A DNA stretch of 64,000 bases from Flavobacterium piscisymbiosum (GTDB lineage: Bacteria; Bacteroidota; Bacteroidia; Flavobacteriales; Flavobacteriaceae): assembly GCF_020905295.1 (NCBI RefSeq), contig NZ_JAJJMM010000001.1, forward strand, positions 1,488,001-1,552,000, read 5' to 3'. The position numbers and the translations under genes are program-made. Below, one piece after another: positions 1-7,203 of the stretch. The notes beneath the pieces were generated by a model. The model made no database searches. It worked only from the letters and a program-made list of their open reading frames with translations, and was not told where the DNA came from. Within the stretch, counting starts at the first letter, position 1. Every line of letters begins with the position of its first letter.

Positions 1-38
1 ACAGTATCTCCTTTTTGTAAATAAGGTGGTGTTATCAT
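1..38 (-). CDS. LD-carboxypeptidase (S66 family), N-terminal fragment at window edge
   Basis: The reverse strand reads MITPPYLQKGDTV from an ATG at 36-38 before the window ends. This matches the usual start of bacteroidotal muramoyl-tetrapeptide (LD-)carboxypeptidases, cytoplasmic serine peptidases that trim recycled murein tetrapeptides. Only 12 full codons are visible, so the family call rests on a short N-terminal match and no catalytic residue can be seen. The gene diverges from the next one; the 226 bases between them are AT-rich and hold both promoters, but I could not place either with confidence. Confidence 0.5.
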   Translation of the reverse strand, partial: MITPPYLQKGDT

Positions 39-264
39 GTTTTGTTGTGAGTGACAAGTGAATGAATGCAAAGCAAAAATAAGAAATATGAATTTACAAC
101 TGGCAAAGTGTTTCTTTAAGTATTGGTTTGGGCTCATGTTCATGGTTCTTTTGCTAATTCAGTATTAATGATAAACAAATATAGAGATTTTAAAAAATAA
201 AATAATTAGAAAAATCTTACAGATAAATTAATTTGCTTAAATTGAACTTTTTAAAATTAAGTTG

Positions 265-1365
265 ATGAAAATTATTGTATCTAAGATATATCTTATTGCG
301 CTGTTTTTTCTTTCGGTTTCACATGCACAATCAAAAAAATATACCATTCATACCGTGGCATTTTATAATTTCGAAAATCTTTTCGACACGATAAATGATC
401 CTACAACCCATGATGACGAATGGACTCCCGATGGAGCGCAACATTGGACCAAAGAAAAATACGAACAGAAATTAAAAAATCTTTCCAGAGTTTTATCTGA
501 AATAGGAACTCCTGAAAATCCTAATGCGCCAACAATAATTGGCGGTTCTGAAATAGAAAACCGCGGCGTTCTCGAAGACCTGCTAAAACAACCCAAATTA
601 CAGCACCTTGACTACGGAATTATTCATTTTGATTCTCCCGACAAACGCGGAATTGATGTTGCGTTGCTTTATCAAAAAAAATATTTCAGACCCACTTCTT
701 ATTCTAATATTCCTTTATATATCTATAAAGACAATAAAATTGAAAAGGAAGAAAAGAAAGAAGAACCAGATGATGAAATCGAAGTAAAAATAGCCAACAA
801 TAATCGAATTTTTACAAGAGATCAGCTTTTAGTAACAGGTTTTCTCGAAGGCGAGGAGATCCATATTATCGTCAATCACTGGCCATCGAGATCTGGTGGT
901 GAAAAAAAGAGCAGTCCGTTTCGGGAATTGGCAGGAAGTTTAAACCGAAAAATTATCGATTCTTTACAACAAATAAATCCCAATGCAAAAGTCATGACAA
1001 TGGGCGATTTAAACGATGGCCCGTTCAACCGAAGTGTAAAAATAGCTTTGGGAGCAAAAGCCAAAAAGAGCGAAGTTCCTGAATTTGGAACTTACAACCC
1101 GTTTGAAGAACTGGCAAATAAAGGCATGGGGACAATTGCTTTTAGAGATTCATGGGATATTTTCGACCAGATTATCATTACAGAATCCCTTATAAAACCT
1201 GATTTTTCGACCTTTAAATTCTGGAAAGCAGGTATTTTTAGCAAACCCTATCTCATTACGACTTCGGGACAATACAAAGGATATCCGCTTCGGCATAGTT
1301 TGACCGAAGTAGGTTTTAGCGATCATTTTCCCGTTTATATTTATTTGATAAAAGAGATGAAATAG
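265..1365 (+). CDS. Endonuclease/exonuclease/phosphatase-fold protein, exported
   Basis: A 366-residue protein with an N-terminal signal peptide (hydrophobic stretch IYLIALFFLSVSHAQ) followed by one endonuclease/exonuclease/phosphatase domain filling the rest. Visible family motifs are YNFENLFDT near the N-terminus, GGSEIENRGVL (metal-binding Glu), NHWPSRSGG (catalytic His region), MGDLNDGP (Asp/Asn pair) and the terminal FSDHFPVY (SDH). The fold is metal-dependent and cuts phosphodiester or phosphomonoester bonds; the substrate cannot be told, and an exported nuclease or phosphatase is most likely. I chose the ATG at 265; the in-frame TTG just before it would only add one residue. The gene is monocistronic and is followed by a CAGTTTACAGT-type inverted repeat. 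Confidence 0.85.
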   Translation: MKIIVSKIYLIALFFLSVSHAQSKKYTIHTVAFYNFENLFDTINDPTTHDDEWTPDGAQHWTKEKYEQKLKNLSRVLSEIGTPENPNAPTIIGGSEIENRGVLEDLLKQPKLQHLDYGIIHFDSPDKRGIDVALLYQKKYFRPTSYSNIPLYIYKDNKIEKEEKKEEPDDEIEVKIANNNRIFTRDQLLVTGFLEGEEIHIIVNHWPSRSGGEKKSSPFRELAGSLNRKIIDSLQQINPNAKVMTMGDLNDGPFNRSVKIALGAKAKKSEVPEFGTYNPFEELANKGMGTIAFRDSWDIFDQIIITESLIKPDFSTFKFWKAGIFSKPYLITTSGQYKGYPLRHSLTEVGFSDHFPVYIYLIKEMK

Positions 1366-1369
1366 TTTT

Positions 1370-1425
1370 CAGTTTACAGTCCCCGCTTTCAGAATATTGT
1401 AACTGTAAACTGTGACTGTAAACTG
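1370..1425. repeat. Inverted repeat CAGTTTACAGT / ACTGTAAACTG
   Basis: An 11-base arm at 1370-1380 can pair with either of two copies of its reverse complement, at 1402-1412 and 1415-1425. It lies between the nuclease-fold gene and 3-hydroxyanthranilate dioxygenase. No clear T-run follows, so it is a repeat rather than a convincing terminator. Confidence 0.6.
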
Positions 1426-1472
1426 ATCACTTTTTACTAACTTAGCTTCATAGAAATCCAGTACCACTAAAA

Positions 1473-2012
1473 ATGTCAATAGCAAAACCTTTCAATCTTA
1501 CCAAATGGATCGACGAAAACCGTCATTTACTTAAACCGCCTGTAGGAAATAAAAATCTTTATGTAGATTCCGGCGATTATATCGTGATGATTGTTGCGGG
1601 GCCAAACGCACGTAAAGACTACCATTATAACGAAACCGAAGAGCTTTTTTATCAACTCGAAGGAAGCATAAAAGTCGTAATTCAGGAAGATGGCGAACGT
1701 AAGGAAATGGAATTAAATGCCGGAGACATGTATCTTCATCCAGCTAAAATTCCTCATTCTCCAGTTCGTTCAGCAGGTTCTATAGGTTTGGTAATCGAAC
1801 GCAAACGTGCCGGAAAAGGATATACTGACGGATTGCTTTGGCATTGCGACAATTGCAATCATAAACTCTACGAAGTGTTTTTTGAATTGCATAATATCGA
1901 AAAGGACTTCCTGCCGCATTTCGAACATTTCTATAATTCAGAGGAATTGAGAACTTGTGATAATTGCGGAACCGTAATGGAATCTGATCCTAGATTTGTC
2001 GCGAAGAAATAA
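1473..2012 (+). CDS. nbaC: 3-hydroxyanthranilate 3,4-dioxygenase
   Basis: This 179-residue cupin opens the ring of 3-hydroxyanthranilate to 2-amino-3-carboxymuconate semialdehyde, in the kynurenine route from tryptophan to quinolinate/NAD or to catabolism. The Fe(II) ligands expected for the family are visible as His51, Glu57 and His95 (DYHYNETEELFY and YLHPAKIPHSP). The C-terminal rubredoxin-like metal site typical of bacterial enzymes is intact: CDNC at 125-128 and CDNC at 162-165. Length is normal for the bacterial form. No other kynurenine gene is adjacent; the ALDH at 4.7 kb is not the usual aminomuconate-semialdehyde dehydrogenase type. Confidence 0.95.
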   Translation: MSIAKPFNLTKWIDENRHLLKPPVGNKNLYVDSGDYIVMIVAGPNARKDYHYNETEELFYQLEGSIKVVIQEDGERKEMELNAGDMYLHPAKIPHSPVRSAGSIGLVIERKRAGKGYTDGLLWHCDNCNHKLYEVFFELHNIEKDFLPHFEHFYNSEELRTCDNCGTVMESDPRFVAKK

Positions 2013-2018
2013 ACATAT

Positions 2019-2045
2019 CCTAACAGTTTTTTTAAACTTGTTAGG
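2019..2045 (+). terminator. Possible terminator hairpin after nbaC
   Basis: CCTAACA and TGTTAGG arms flank a T/A-rich loop just after the nbaC stop. There is no strong T-run behind it, so its strength is uncertain. Confidence 0.4.
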
Positions 2046-2097
2046 TATTATAATATTAACAATAGAAATAAAAAGTCTTTGAAATTTTAGTTTTTAG

Positions 2098-2177
2098 GAG
2101 CTATTTCCCGCTATCCGTTTCAATCTTTTCCTGGCTAAAGAAGCCAGAAAAAGGATTTCCACTTCTATCGGGGCTAG
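2098..2177 (-). repeat. Flavobacterial structured repeat, copy 1 (AGCCCCGAT...GGATAGCGGG)
   Basis: On the minus strand this 80-base element starts CTAGCCCCGATAGAAG and ends GGATAGCGGGAAATAGCTC, with a central hairpin (CTGGC...GCCAG) between AAATCCTTTT and AAAAGATT. A second copy with the same ends but a different central stem lies at 17931-18011. Conserved ends around a variable stem point to a mobile or structured RNA-like repeat; it may correspond to a known flavobacterial RNA motif such as Flavo-1, but I could not check that. Confidence 0.7.
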
Positions 2178-2222
2178 GAGAATCGTTTTCATAAGAAGAT
2201 TTAATGAAGAAAAATAATTAGA

Positions 2223-2396
2223 ATGAAAAATCCAGATGAAATAAAAGAAACTGCTTCTGTTGAGAATATCATTAAAGAAATTCATCTTGAAGAATTAAAA
2301 GCAGAAATAGAACGAGGAAAATTAGATATTAAAGAAGGTAGATTTATTACTCATGAAGAAATGCTTATTGAGTTAAAAAATAAAGGAATTATATAA
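2223..2396 (+). CDS. Small acidic protein, antitoxin-like
   Basis: A 57-residue ORF from ATG 2223 to TAA 2396, rich in Glu, Lys and Ile. Its C-terminal half, DIKEGRFITHEEMLIELK, resembles the tail of small type II antitoxins and addiction-module components, which often end in a G-[RK]-x-[IY]-[ST]-HEE-x-x-x-x-L pattern. No toxin gene follows within the next 500 bases, which are filled by a palindromic element, so it would be an orphan or a remnant. Codon use and the absence of stop codons are compatible with a real gene, but the call rests on a short motif. Confidence 0.4.
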   Translation: MKNPDEIKETASVENIIKEIHLEELKAEIERGKLDIKEGRFITHEEMLIELKNKGII

Positions 2397-2422
2397 ATCC
2401 TAACTGTAGATTGTACTCAAAA

Positions 2423-2896
2423 ACCTTTGTCAAAGTTTTAAACCAAGAGTGTAAGGAACTTTAAAACTTCATTTTTTTTGAATACTATTATCTGAAAACA
2501 CATTAATAAACAATTGTTTAGGATTTCTATTTGTAAATTGAATAGCCTCCAGCTTTAGCTGGAGGTCAAAATAGAAAGCAAAAAAAGGCTTTAGTCAAAT
2601 TTCTGAAAGATCAGCTTATTTGGCTAAAGCCTCCAATCTAATGTAATCCGTTTTAATCTCCAGCTAAAGCTGGAGGCTATTCAATTCGAAAATCTCGTTG
2701 TAATATGTGCGTTCCAGTGCATTAAATAAAAGTATTTAATGCCTAAAATTTACCTTAAAAATCTAAGAAAAACACTCTGTCTATCAATGAGTTTTGTGAA
2801 TTCAGGCAATTTAATTGGTTGTAAACTGATCGAGAAGCTCCTCTAAAAAAACAATAAAAGTTCCTTACAGTCTTGGTTTTAAACTTTGACAAAGGT
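2423..2896. repeat. Nested palindromic intergenic element, 474 bp
   Basis: Outer arms at 2423-2462 and 2857-2896 are 40-base inverted repeats with 38 of 40 positions complementary. Inside them lies a second, perfect 29-base inverted pair (2536-2564 and 2658-2686), each arm of which is itself a hairpin built on CCTCCAGC/GCTGGAGG. Between those, GGCTTTAGTCAAAT and ATTTGGCTAAAGCC pair with one mismatch. No ORF with a recognisable product is inside. The element fills most of the 547-base gap before the phosphodiesterase gene. Confidence 0.8.
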
Positions 2897-2924
2897 CTAC
2901 ACAAGAAAAATCTTTTTAATCTAA

Positions 2925-2946
2925 TAATCTGTGGCAAAAAAAACTA
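2925..2946 (-). repeat. Stop-codon-linked motif TAGTTTTTTTTGCCACAG, copy 1
   Basis: On the minus strand the stop codon of the phosphodiesterase gene begins a 22-base sequence that is repeated exactly at 49180-49201, where it also begins with the stop codon of a minus-strand gene. The T8 run follows the stop directly. It may act at transcript ends or mark a repeat insertion point. Confidence 0.65.
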
Positions 2947-3903
2947 CAACTCAAACTTTTTTCCTTGTTCCGGATAAATAATCTTCAATCCAAGATCGTT
3001 TTGCTTTTGCAATTGTTCTTTCAGTTTGATGATATTTTTAGTGGGCGGTTTCAAATGTGTCACGATAATATTAAAACCTTTTAAAGTTCCTTTTCCTGAT
3101 AAATCTTCTAAAGTGTGAAGTTCTTTCATTAAATAATTTGGCGTTAAATGTCCAAACAAAAATTGATCCGGTTGTTCATTAGGGAACGAAACTTCAATAA
3201 AAATCCCTTTAAGTTGTTTACTTTTTATAAGAGGTGCAATTGCTGTCCAAAGTGATTTCAGTTTATCGCTTTTTTCTACAGCATCAGGTCCCGTATCTCC
3301 TAAATAAAGCACATAAGATTCTCCGTTTTTAATCAAAAAAGCAGTGCTCTCAAACGGATTCACATGACTTAACGGAAATGCTTTTACCGTCATTGTAGTA
3401 TTGGTAATTGGAGTTTCCTCACCAATATTTAAAGTCTGAAAATGATATTTTTTTAATGGAGTTCCGGGACCTTTATCACCAAAATTGGCCCAGGTTTCAT
3501 CATTAAAATAATGCTTTTCCATCATCTCCATACATTTATCAGTAGCATAAACCGTTTTTGAAGAATCGGCAGGAGAATTAATAATCAAACCCGAAACGTG
3601 ATCTAAATGGGCGTGAGAAATAAAATATCCTTTAATGTACTTTCGTAAAACTTCGCTTGTAGAAACTTTAAATACTTTATTTTCGATGGCCTTTTCGATT
3701 CCGGCATTTATAGTTCCCGCATCCAAAGCAATAAAATCATTTGTATTTGTTGGCGCTACTAAATAAGCCGAAAGATTTTTTTCGTCGATACCACCTTTTA
3801 TTCCTAACGGAACAACCTGAAAAGCAGATTTTTGTTCTTTTTGAGAAAATGCATTTGCAGAAATTAAAACGAAACAAATCAAAAGGCGATTAAAAACAGA
3901 CAT
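2944..3903 (-). CDS. Class II 3',5'-cyclic-nucleotide phosphodiesterase, exported
   Basis: This 319-residue metallo-beta-lactamase-fold protein belongs to the class II cyclic-nucleotide phosphodiesterases (PDE1 of yeast, bacterial CpdP). The metal-binding signature HAHLDHVSG is present, followed by LYLGDTGPDA (second metal Asp), IEVSFPNEQ, FGHLTP and the late VTHLKP histidine, in the order seen in the family. MSVFNRLLICFVLISANAFS is a signal peptide, so it acts outside the cytoplasm, probably in the periplasm, and would hydrolyse cyclic nucleotides there. I chose the ATG at 3903; an upstream in-frame TTG would put eight extra residues before the signal peptide. It stands alone between palindromic repeats and a divergent gene. 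Confidence 0.85.
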   Translation of the reverse strand: MSVFNRLLICFVLISANAFSQKEQKSAFQVVPLGIKGGIDEKNLSAYLVAPTNTNDFIALDAGTINAGIEKAIENKVFKVSTSEVLRKYIKGYFISHAHLDHVSGLIINSPADSSKTVYATDKCMEMMEKHYFNDETWANFGDKGPGTPLKKYHFQTLNIGEETPITNTTMTVKAFPLSHVNPFESTAFLIKNGESYVLYLGDTGPDAVEKSDKLKSLWTAIAPLIKSKQLKGIFIEVSFPNEQPDQFLFGHLTPNYLMKELHTLEDLSGKGTLKGFNIIVTHLKPPTKNIIKLKEQLQKQNDLGLKIIYPEQGKKFEL

Positions 3904-4021
3904 ATTTAAATAATTTTGTTGCTGCAAAGTTCCTGAATTAAGACGAATAAATTGTAGAATATTTCTTTAATTGAGTTTTATTAATCCTAAATTTACTTTT
4001 AGCTATAAAAAAGTTATAAAT

Positions 4022-4636
4022 ATGAAGCAGTTCTTTTTGATTTTATTATTGAGTCTAATGGCTTCAAGCGCTTATTGTTGTGATTGTTCAGAGAAGCCTT
4101 CGATTAGAAAAAATTGGGAAAGTGCAAATCAGGTTTTTATTGGAAATGTAATCAAAGTAGATAGTTTGCTTTATGGAGGTTACGGAGAAAAAGTCTACTC
4201 ATTCACAATTAAAATAAAAAAATCGTTTAAAGGAGATATTTATTCTGGCAGAGATTATAGAACTATTTTATATGTAGATACTGCGGCTTGTGATTTTCCT
4301 TTTGCCATAGGTGGTGAATATCTAATTTATGCTAAGCAGGATAATTTCGTGCTTCATTGCTCTCTCTGCTCAAGAACAGATTTATTAAATAATGTTTCAA
4401 AAGAGGAATTGAATGCTATAGCAGATTTGCAAAAAGAAGATTTTAAGAATAGAAAGCAAATACGAATTATTAAATTTCAAAATAATACAGAATATCAAAT
4501 TGATTTAGTAAAAAATTCTTTTGAAGAAAGTTTAAAACGTAAAAATTTAATAATCAATATTTTATCTGGTATAGTCGTTACTCTTCTTTTAATAATTTTG
4601 GTTTTTCTTATCAAGAGAAATAAACGCATTAATTGA
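4022..4636 (+). CDS. Exported protein with Cys-rich N-terminus and C-terminal membrane anchor
   Basis: I do not recognise a named family. The 204-residue product has a signal peptide (MKQFFLILLLSLMASSAYC) and the mature protein begins with CCDCSEKPSI, a Cys-x-Cys start like the NTR/TIMP-like domain proteins found in other bacteria. Two further cysteines lie in CDFPF and two in HCSLC. A single C-terminal transmembrane helix (IINILSGIVVTLLLIILVFL) is followed by the basic tail IKRNKRIN, which should stay in the cytoplasm. An N-terminal NTR-like domain held at the outer face of the inner membrane is therefore plausible, but no activity can be named. An upstream in-frame TTG is less likely than the ATG chosen. 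Confidence 0.7.
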   Translation: MKQFFLILLLSLMASSAYCCDCSEKPSIRKNWESANQVFIGNVIKVDSLLYGGYGEKVYSFTIKIKKSFKGDIYSGRDYRTILYVDTAACDFPFAIGGEYLIYAKQDNFVLHCSLCSRTDLLNNVSKEELNAIADLQKEDFKNRKQIRIIKFQNNTEYQIDLVKNSFEESLKRKNLIINILSGIVVTLLLIILVFLIKRNKRIN

Positions 4637-4737
4637 TTAAGAAGCATTATTACAATTTCTGGTTTAATTCAATTAAAATTCAACACGAAATAATATCTTT
4701 ACATAAAAATATAACAATTTTAACTAAAAAAGTTACA

Positions 4738-6291
4738 ATGACAACAATAGCATCACAATTTGGAATGAATGAGGCTCTGGAAAAATTGGGCATCAAACTG
4801 ATCAATGAAGGAACATCAACAGGAATACAAAACTTTTCTTCAGGAGAAATTCTGGACAGTTTTTCACCAGTAGACGGGAAATTAATTGCTTCAGTAAAAA
4901 TGTCAACACCTGAGGATTACGAAAAGGTAATGCGGTCAGCGACAGAAGCTTTTAAAACTTTCCGTTTGATTCCTGCGCCACAACGTGGAGAAATTGTTCG
5001 TCAGTTTGGGCAAAAGTTACGTGAAAATAAAGAAGCTCTTGGTAAATTGGTTTCCTACGAAATGGGGAAATCTTTGCAGGAAGGATATGGTGAAGTGCAG
5101 GAAATGATCGATATCTGTGATTTTGCAGTTGGTTTATCTCGTCAATTACACGGATTAACAATGCATTCTGAAAGACCAGGACATCGTATGTACGAACAAT
5201 ATCATTCATTGGGAGTTGTGGGAATTATTTCAGCATTCAACTTTCCGGTTGCTGTTTGGTCGTGGAATACTGCTTTAGCGTGGATTTCTGGTGATGTTTG
5301 CGTTTGGAAACCTTCTGAAAAAACACCTCTTTGCGGAATTGCCTGTCAAAATATTATTGCTCAGGTTATTAAGGAAAATAATCTTCCTGAAGGAATTTCT
5401 TGTTTGATAAACGGCGATTATAAAATAGGAGAATTAATGACGGCTGATACTCGTATTCCGTTAGTTTCTGCTACTGGTTCTACTAGAATGGGAAAAATAG
5501 TTGCACAAGCTGTTGCGGGACGTTTAGGTAAATCATTATTAGAACTTGGAGGGAATAATGCGATCATTGTTACTCCGGATGCTGATATTAAAATGACTGT
5601 TATTGGTGCTGTTTTTGGTGCGGTAGGAACTGCCGGACAACGCTGTACATCTACACGTCGCTTAATCATTCACGAAAGTATTTATGATAAAGTAAAAGAT
5701 GCTTTGGTAGCAGCTTACAAACAATTACGAATAGGAAATCCGCTTGATGAAAACAATCACGTTGGACCGCTAATTGACACACATGCAGTTGAAGCTTATG
5801 CTATAGCTTTGAATAAAGTAGTTGCCGAAGGTGGAAAAATTTTAGTGGAAGGAGGAGTACTTTCAGGTGAAGGTTATGAAAGTGGCTGTTATGTAAAACC
5901 GGCAATTGCCGAAGCTCAAAATTCATACGCCATTGTACAACACGAAACATTTGCTCCGGTTTTATATTTAATTAAATATTCTGGAGATGTTGATAATGCA
6001 ATCGAAATTCAAAATGGAGTAGGACAAGGATTATCCTCTGCGATTATGACGAATAATTTACGTGAAGCCGAAAGATTTTTATCAGTTGTAGGTTCAGATT
6101 GCGGAATTGCAAACGTAAACATCGGAACTTCGGGAGCTGAAATTGGAGGTGCTTTTGGTGGAGAAAAAGAAACCGGAGGCGGGCGTGAATCAGGATCTGA
6201 TGCCTGGAAAATCTATATGCGCCGTCAAACTAATACAATTAATTATACAACGAGTTTACCTTTGGCACAAGGAATTAAATTTGATTTGTAA
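4738..6291 (+). CDS. Aldehyde dehydrogenase, ALDH7 type (aminoadipate-semialdehyde dehydrogenase-like)
   Basis: A 517-residue NAD(P)-dependent aldehyde dehydrogenase. The general-base Glu269 sits in LLELGGNNA, the catalytic Cys303 in GTAGQRCTSTRR, and the oxyanion Asn168 in ISAFNFP. The GQRCTSTRR context, the GGNNAII block and the C-terminal GGEKETGGGRESGSD are characteristic of the ALDH7/antiquitin group, which oxidises alpha-aminoadipate semialdehyde in lysine breakdown. The substrate is inferred from that group; no other lysine gene is nearby. The ATG at 4738 begins the family's normal N-terminus; the frame stays open upstream to the stop of the previous gene but lacks family similarity. 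A strong terminator follows. Confidence 0.88.
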   Translation: MTTIASQFGMNEALEKLGIKLINEGTSTGIQNFSSGEILDSFSPVDGKLIASVKMSTPEDYEKVMRSATEAFKTFRLIPAPQRGEIVRQFGQKLRENKEALGKLVSYEMGKSLQEGYGEVQEMIDICDFAVGLSRQLHGLTMHSERPGHRMYEQYHSLGVVGIISAFNFPVAVWSWNTALAWISGDVCVWKPSEKTPLCGIACQNIIAQVIKENNLPEGISCLINGDYKIGELMTADTRIPLVSATGSTRMGKIVAQAVAGRLGKSLLELGGNNAIIVTPDADIKMTVIGAVFGAVGTAGQRCTSTRRLIIHESIYDKVKDALVAAYKQLRIGNPLDENNHVGPLIDTHAVEAYAIALNKVVAEGGKILVEGGVLSGEGYESGCYVKPAIAEAQNSYAIVQHETFAPVLYLIKYSGDVDNAIEIQNGVGQGLSSAIMTNNLREAERFLSVVGSDCGIANVNIGTSGAEIGGAFGGEKETGGGRESGSDAWKIYMRRQTNTINYTTSLPLAQGIKFDL

Positions 6292-6310
6292 TAGTAAATA
6301 AATTCAATTT

Positions 6311-6350
6311 AAACCGCTGATTTCAAATAAATGAAATAGGCGGTTTTTTT
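6311..6350 (+). terminator. Rho-independent terminator after the aldehyde dehydrogenase
   Basis: AAACCGC and GCGGTTT arms with inner ATTTCA/TGAAAT pairing form a hairpin that runs into seven T residues. Confidence 0.85.
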
Positions 6351-6401
6351 ATGTTTAATTTATAGTAGTTTGCTTATTTTTGATTGAAAAATTGCACTAA
6401 A

Positions 6402-7151
6402 ATGAATCCAAAAATATTTTTGTTGTTACTGGCAATTTCTATCCTGAGTTGTAGTAAAAAAACAGATGGAAAAGCTGTAGTCATAAATAAAGACACATTG
6501 AATAGGACTATTCCTGAAGAAGAATATGAAGGAGATGAATCTGAAATGTTGTTAAAAGAACTTAAATTTCCACAAACAGGAAAAGATTTTGAAGCTTTCG
6601 TTTTAGAACCTTGTGAAATAAAAATGAAGGCAGAAGGTTTTCTAAATGATGACAACCTTAAAGATATTGTAATTGTTTTGCAAAACGAGAATGATAATAA
6701 AGACTCACGTGCGACGCTGGTTCTTTTAAAACAAGAAACCGGAGGGTATAAACTTCAGGATATTTCTTGGAAAGCTGTTGATCCCGAATATACAGAAAGT
6801 GGTTACCAGATATATACATCAGAGGAAATTTATATCGAGAATAAAGTATTGCACATTATGCTTCAGAGTGGCGGAGGACCATCTGGTACAAGAGAAACAT
6901 TATACAAATATCTTAAGAATGATTTAGTTCTTATAGAGATGCATACTTTTAATACCGGAGCAGGTTCTCATTTGTCCAGTGATTATAATTTATTAAAAGG
7001 AGTGGCTGAACATGAAGTTACAAATACCTTAAATGATAGTATGCCAGATAAGCATGAAATCAAAAAATTTCAATTAAAGCGACAGATGTTATTTACAAAA
7101 GACAATCCAAACATCGTTTTAGAAAATTTACCAGGGTCAGATAATTTTTAA
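6402..7151 (+). CDS. Lipoprotein of unknown function with an FG-GAP/VCBS-like segment
   Basis: A 249-residue protein with a lipoprotein signal (MNPKIFLLLLAISILSC), acylated at Cys17. It continues with an acidic linker and a segment GFLNDDNLKDIVIVLQNEN that looks like a single FG-GAP/VCBS calcium-loop unit. The rest is predicted to be soluble and beta-rich, without a motif I recognise. It should sit on the periplasmic face of a membrane or on the cell surface. The ATG at 6402 gives a perfect signal peptide; the upstream TTG in frame would add six residues. It has its own terminator at 7157-7185, so it is monocistronic. Confidence 0.75.
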   Translation: MNPKIFLLLLAISILSCSKKTDGKAVVINKDTLNRTIPEEEYEGDESEMLLKELKFPQTGKDFEAFVLEPCEIKMKAEGFLNDDNLKDIVIVLQNENDNKDSRATLVLLKQETGGYKLQDISWKAVDPEYTESGYQIYTSEEIYIENKVLHIMLQSGGGPSGTRETLYKYLKNDLVLIEMHTFNTGAGSHLSSDYNLLKGVAEHEVTNTLNDSMPDKHEIKKFQLKRQMLFTKDNPNIVLENLPGSDNF

Positions 7152-7156
7152 AAAAT

Positions 7157-7185
7157 AAAAGGCTTCCGTTTTTCGGAAGCCTTTT
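7157..7185. terminator. Bidirectional terminator between convergent genes
   Basis: Perfect 12-base arms AAAAGGCTTCCG and CGGAAGCCTTTT around a five-base loop. It has T-rich flanks in both directions and serves the lipoprotein gene and the pectate lyase gene. Confidence 0.9.
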
Positions 7186-7203
7186 GCTTTTTAGATTTTA
7201 GAT

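Noticed and set aside
2094-2285. Minus-strand ORF of 63 residues
   Set aside because: It covers the structured repeat and is antisense to the small antitoxin-like ORF; no protein-like pattern.
2755-2937. Minus-strand ORF of 60 residues within the nested palindrome
   Set aside because: It begins inside one repeat arm and ends in the stop-linked repeat; likely chance.
4738-6291. ALDH considered as the kynurenine-pathway aminomuconate-semialdehyde dehydrogenase, given the nearby nbaC
   Set aside because: The motifs around Cys303 and the C-terminus fit the ALDH7 group, and a phosphodiesterase and other genes lie between.
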